The translations under genes and the position numbers were made by a program. A DNA stretch of 5,083 nt from Candidatus Woesearchaeota archaeon (GTDB lineage Archaea > Nanobdellota > Nanobdellia > Woesearchaeales > UBA525). This document shows positions 4,782 to 5,083 of this stretch, one piece after another. The stretch's first letter is position 1. Every line of letters begins with the position of its first letter. The stretch spans positions 1-5,083 of the forward strand of contig JAAOYD010000081.1 in NCBI GenBank assembly GCA_018221165.1. Direction: 5' to 3'. The notes beneath the pieces are model-generated. The model was not told the origin of the DNA, made no database searches, and was given only the letters and a program-made list of their open reading frames with translations.

Positions 4782-5083
4782 ATGAACAAGCGAATCATAA
4801 TCGGAATCGTGCTCATCGGCCTCATCATGCTCATGCCAGCAGCGAGCGCTATCAAGAGCTGGGCCTATCCTATGGCAGGCTTCAGAGTTGTCCACGCAGT
4901 AAGTGATGCTCACGGCGCAACTATCTACGCCCAGGCAAACAACCGACCAGTCCAAGCAGTCATTGAAAACATCCAGTACAAGCAAGCGACGCAGTATTAT
5001 GATGTCAAACAGGGCCAGCGAAAGATTTGGATTGGACCCACTGAAGATTCACGGGTCAAGATGGAGAAGAAAATTAATCTCCG
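4782..5083 (+). CDS. Secreted DUF4397-like protein (C-terminus beyond window)
   Basis: The first 100 codons are present. Residues 1-23 are a Sec signal peptide (MNKR, hydrophobic core, MPAASA cleavage motif). From about residue 34, FRVVHAVSDAHGATIYAQ, then the NIQY segment (63-66), YYDVKQGQRKIWIG (72-85), follows the DUF4397 pattern: RVVHASPDAP, a short predicted extracellular strand ending in YV, then a turn and a tyrosine strand before a V.AG segment. This is a beta-sandwich domain found in secreted and cell-surface proteins, with no known enzymatic activity. The start is fixed by an excellent ribosome site (GAGGTGA, 5-base spacing), and the gene has its own strong TATA box. It probably acts outside the membrane, like the lipoprotein before it. 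The remainder, possibly more domains or an anchor, is unseen. Confidence 0.75.
   Translation, partial: MNKRIIIGIVLIGLIMLMPAASAIKSWAYPMAGFRVVHAVSDAHGATIYAQANNRPVQAVIENIQYKQATQYYDVKQGQRKIWIGPTEDSRVKMEKKINL

Noticed and set aside
4758..4985. 75-aa open frame on the minus strand
   Set aside because: It is antisense to the DUF4397-like gene, which has a signal peptide, strong TATA box and ribosome site.

Overview
The window looks archaeal, most likely from a small, gene-dense genome such as a DPANN or Woesearchaeota-like lineage (lineage is inference, low confidence). The evidence is: TATA boxes about 25-29 bases upstream of start codons or tRNA 5' ends; apparently leaderless genes beside genes with GGAG/GAGGTGA ribosome sites; two tRNA genes with no encoded CCA; and an Mre11-type nuclease.

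Left half (1-2635, minus strand). Four genes are read leftwards: an unrecognised helical, histidine-rich 143-aa protein; an unrecognised 108-aa protein; an Mre11/SbcD-like nuclease of 400 aa; and a SAM-dependent class I methyltransferase that runs off the left edge. The first three each carry their own TATA box at a leaderless distance. The methyltransferase overlaps the end of the Mre11 gene by GTGA and has a Shine-Dalgarno site inside it, so it is probably translationally coupled to Mre11. No rad50 is visible next to mre11.

Middle (2636-3007). A divergent promoter region leads rightwards into a tRNA locus. A 16-base direct repeat of the start of tRNA-Arg precedes the real tRNA-Arg(TCT), separated by structured sequence that does not fold as a tRNA. 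This gives either a tRNA remnant or a structured leader or small RNA. tRNA-Cys(GCA) follows with its own TATA box. One base after its mature 3' end lies the start codon of a 188-aa membrane protein, so tRNA 3' processing could itself create a leaderless mRNA.

Right half (3008-5083, plus strand). The genes are the membrane protein, a LivJ-type (Peripla_BP_6) substrate-binding lipoprotein of 356 aa without adjacent permease or ATPase genes, and the start of a secreted DUF4397-like protein that runs off the right edge. The leader of the last gene can fold into two mutually exclusive hairpins, one hiding and one freeing its ribosome binding site. All three right-hand products are membrane or cell-surface proteins; the left-hand set is cytoplasmic and includes DNA repair. 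Apart from the tRNA region there is no stretch above 150 bases without a gene, and I see no CRISPR array, insertion sequence or integrase.
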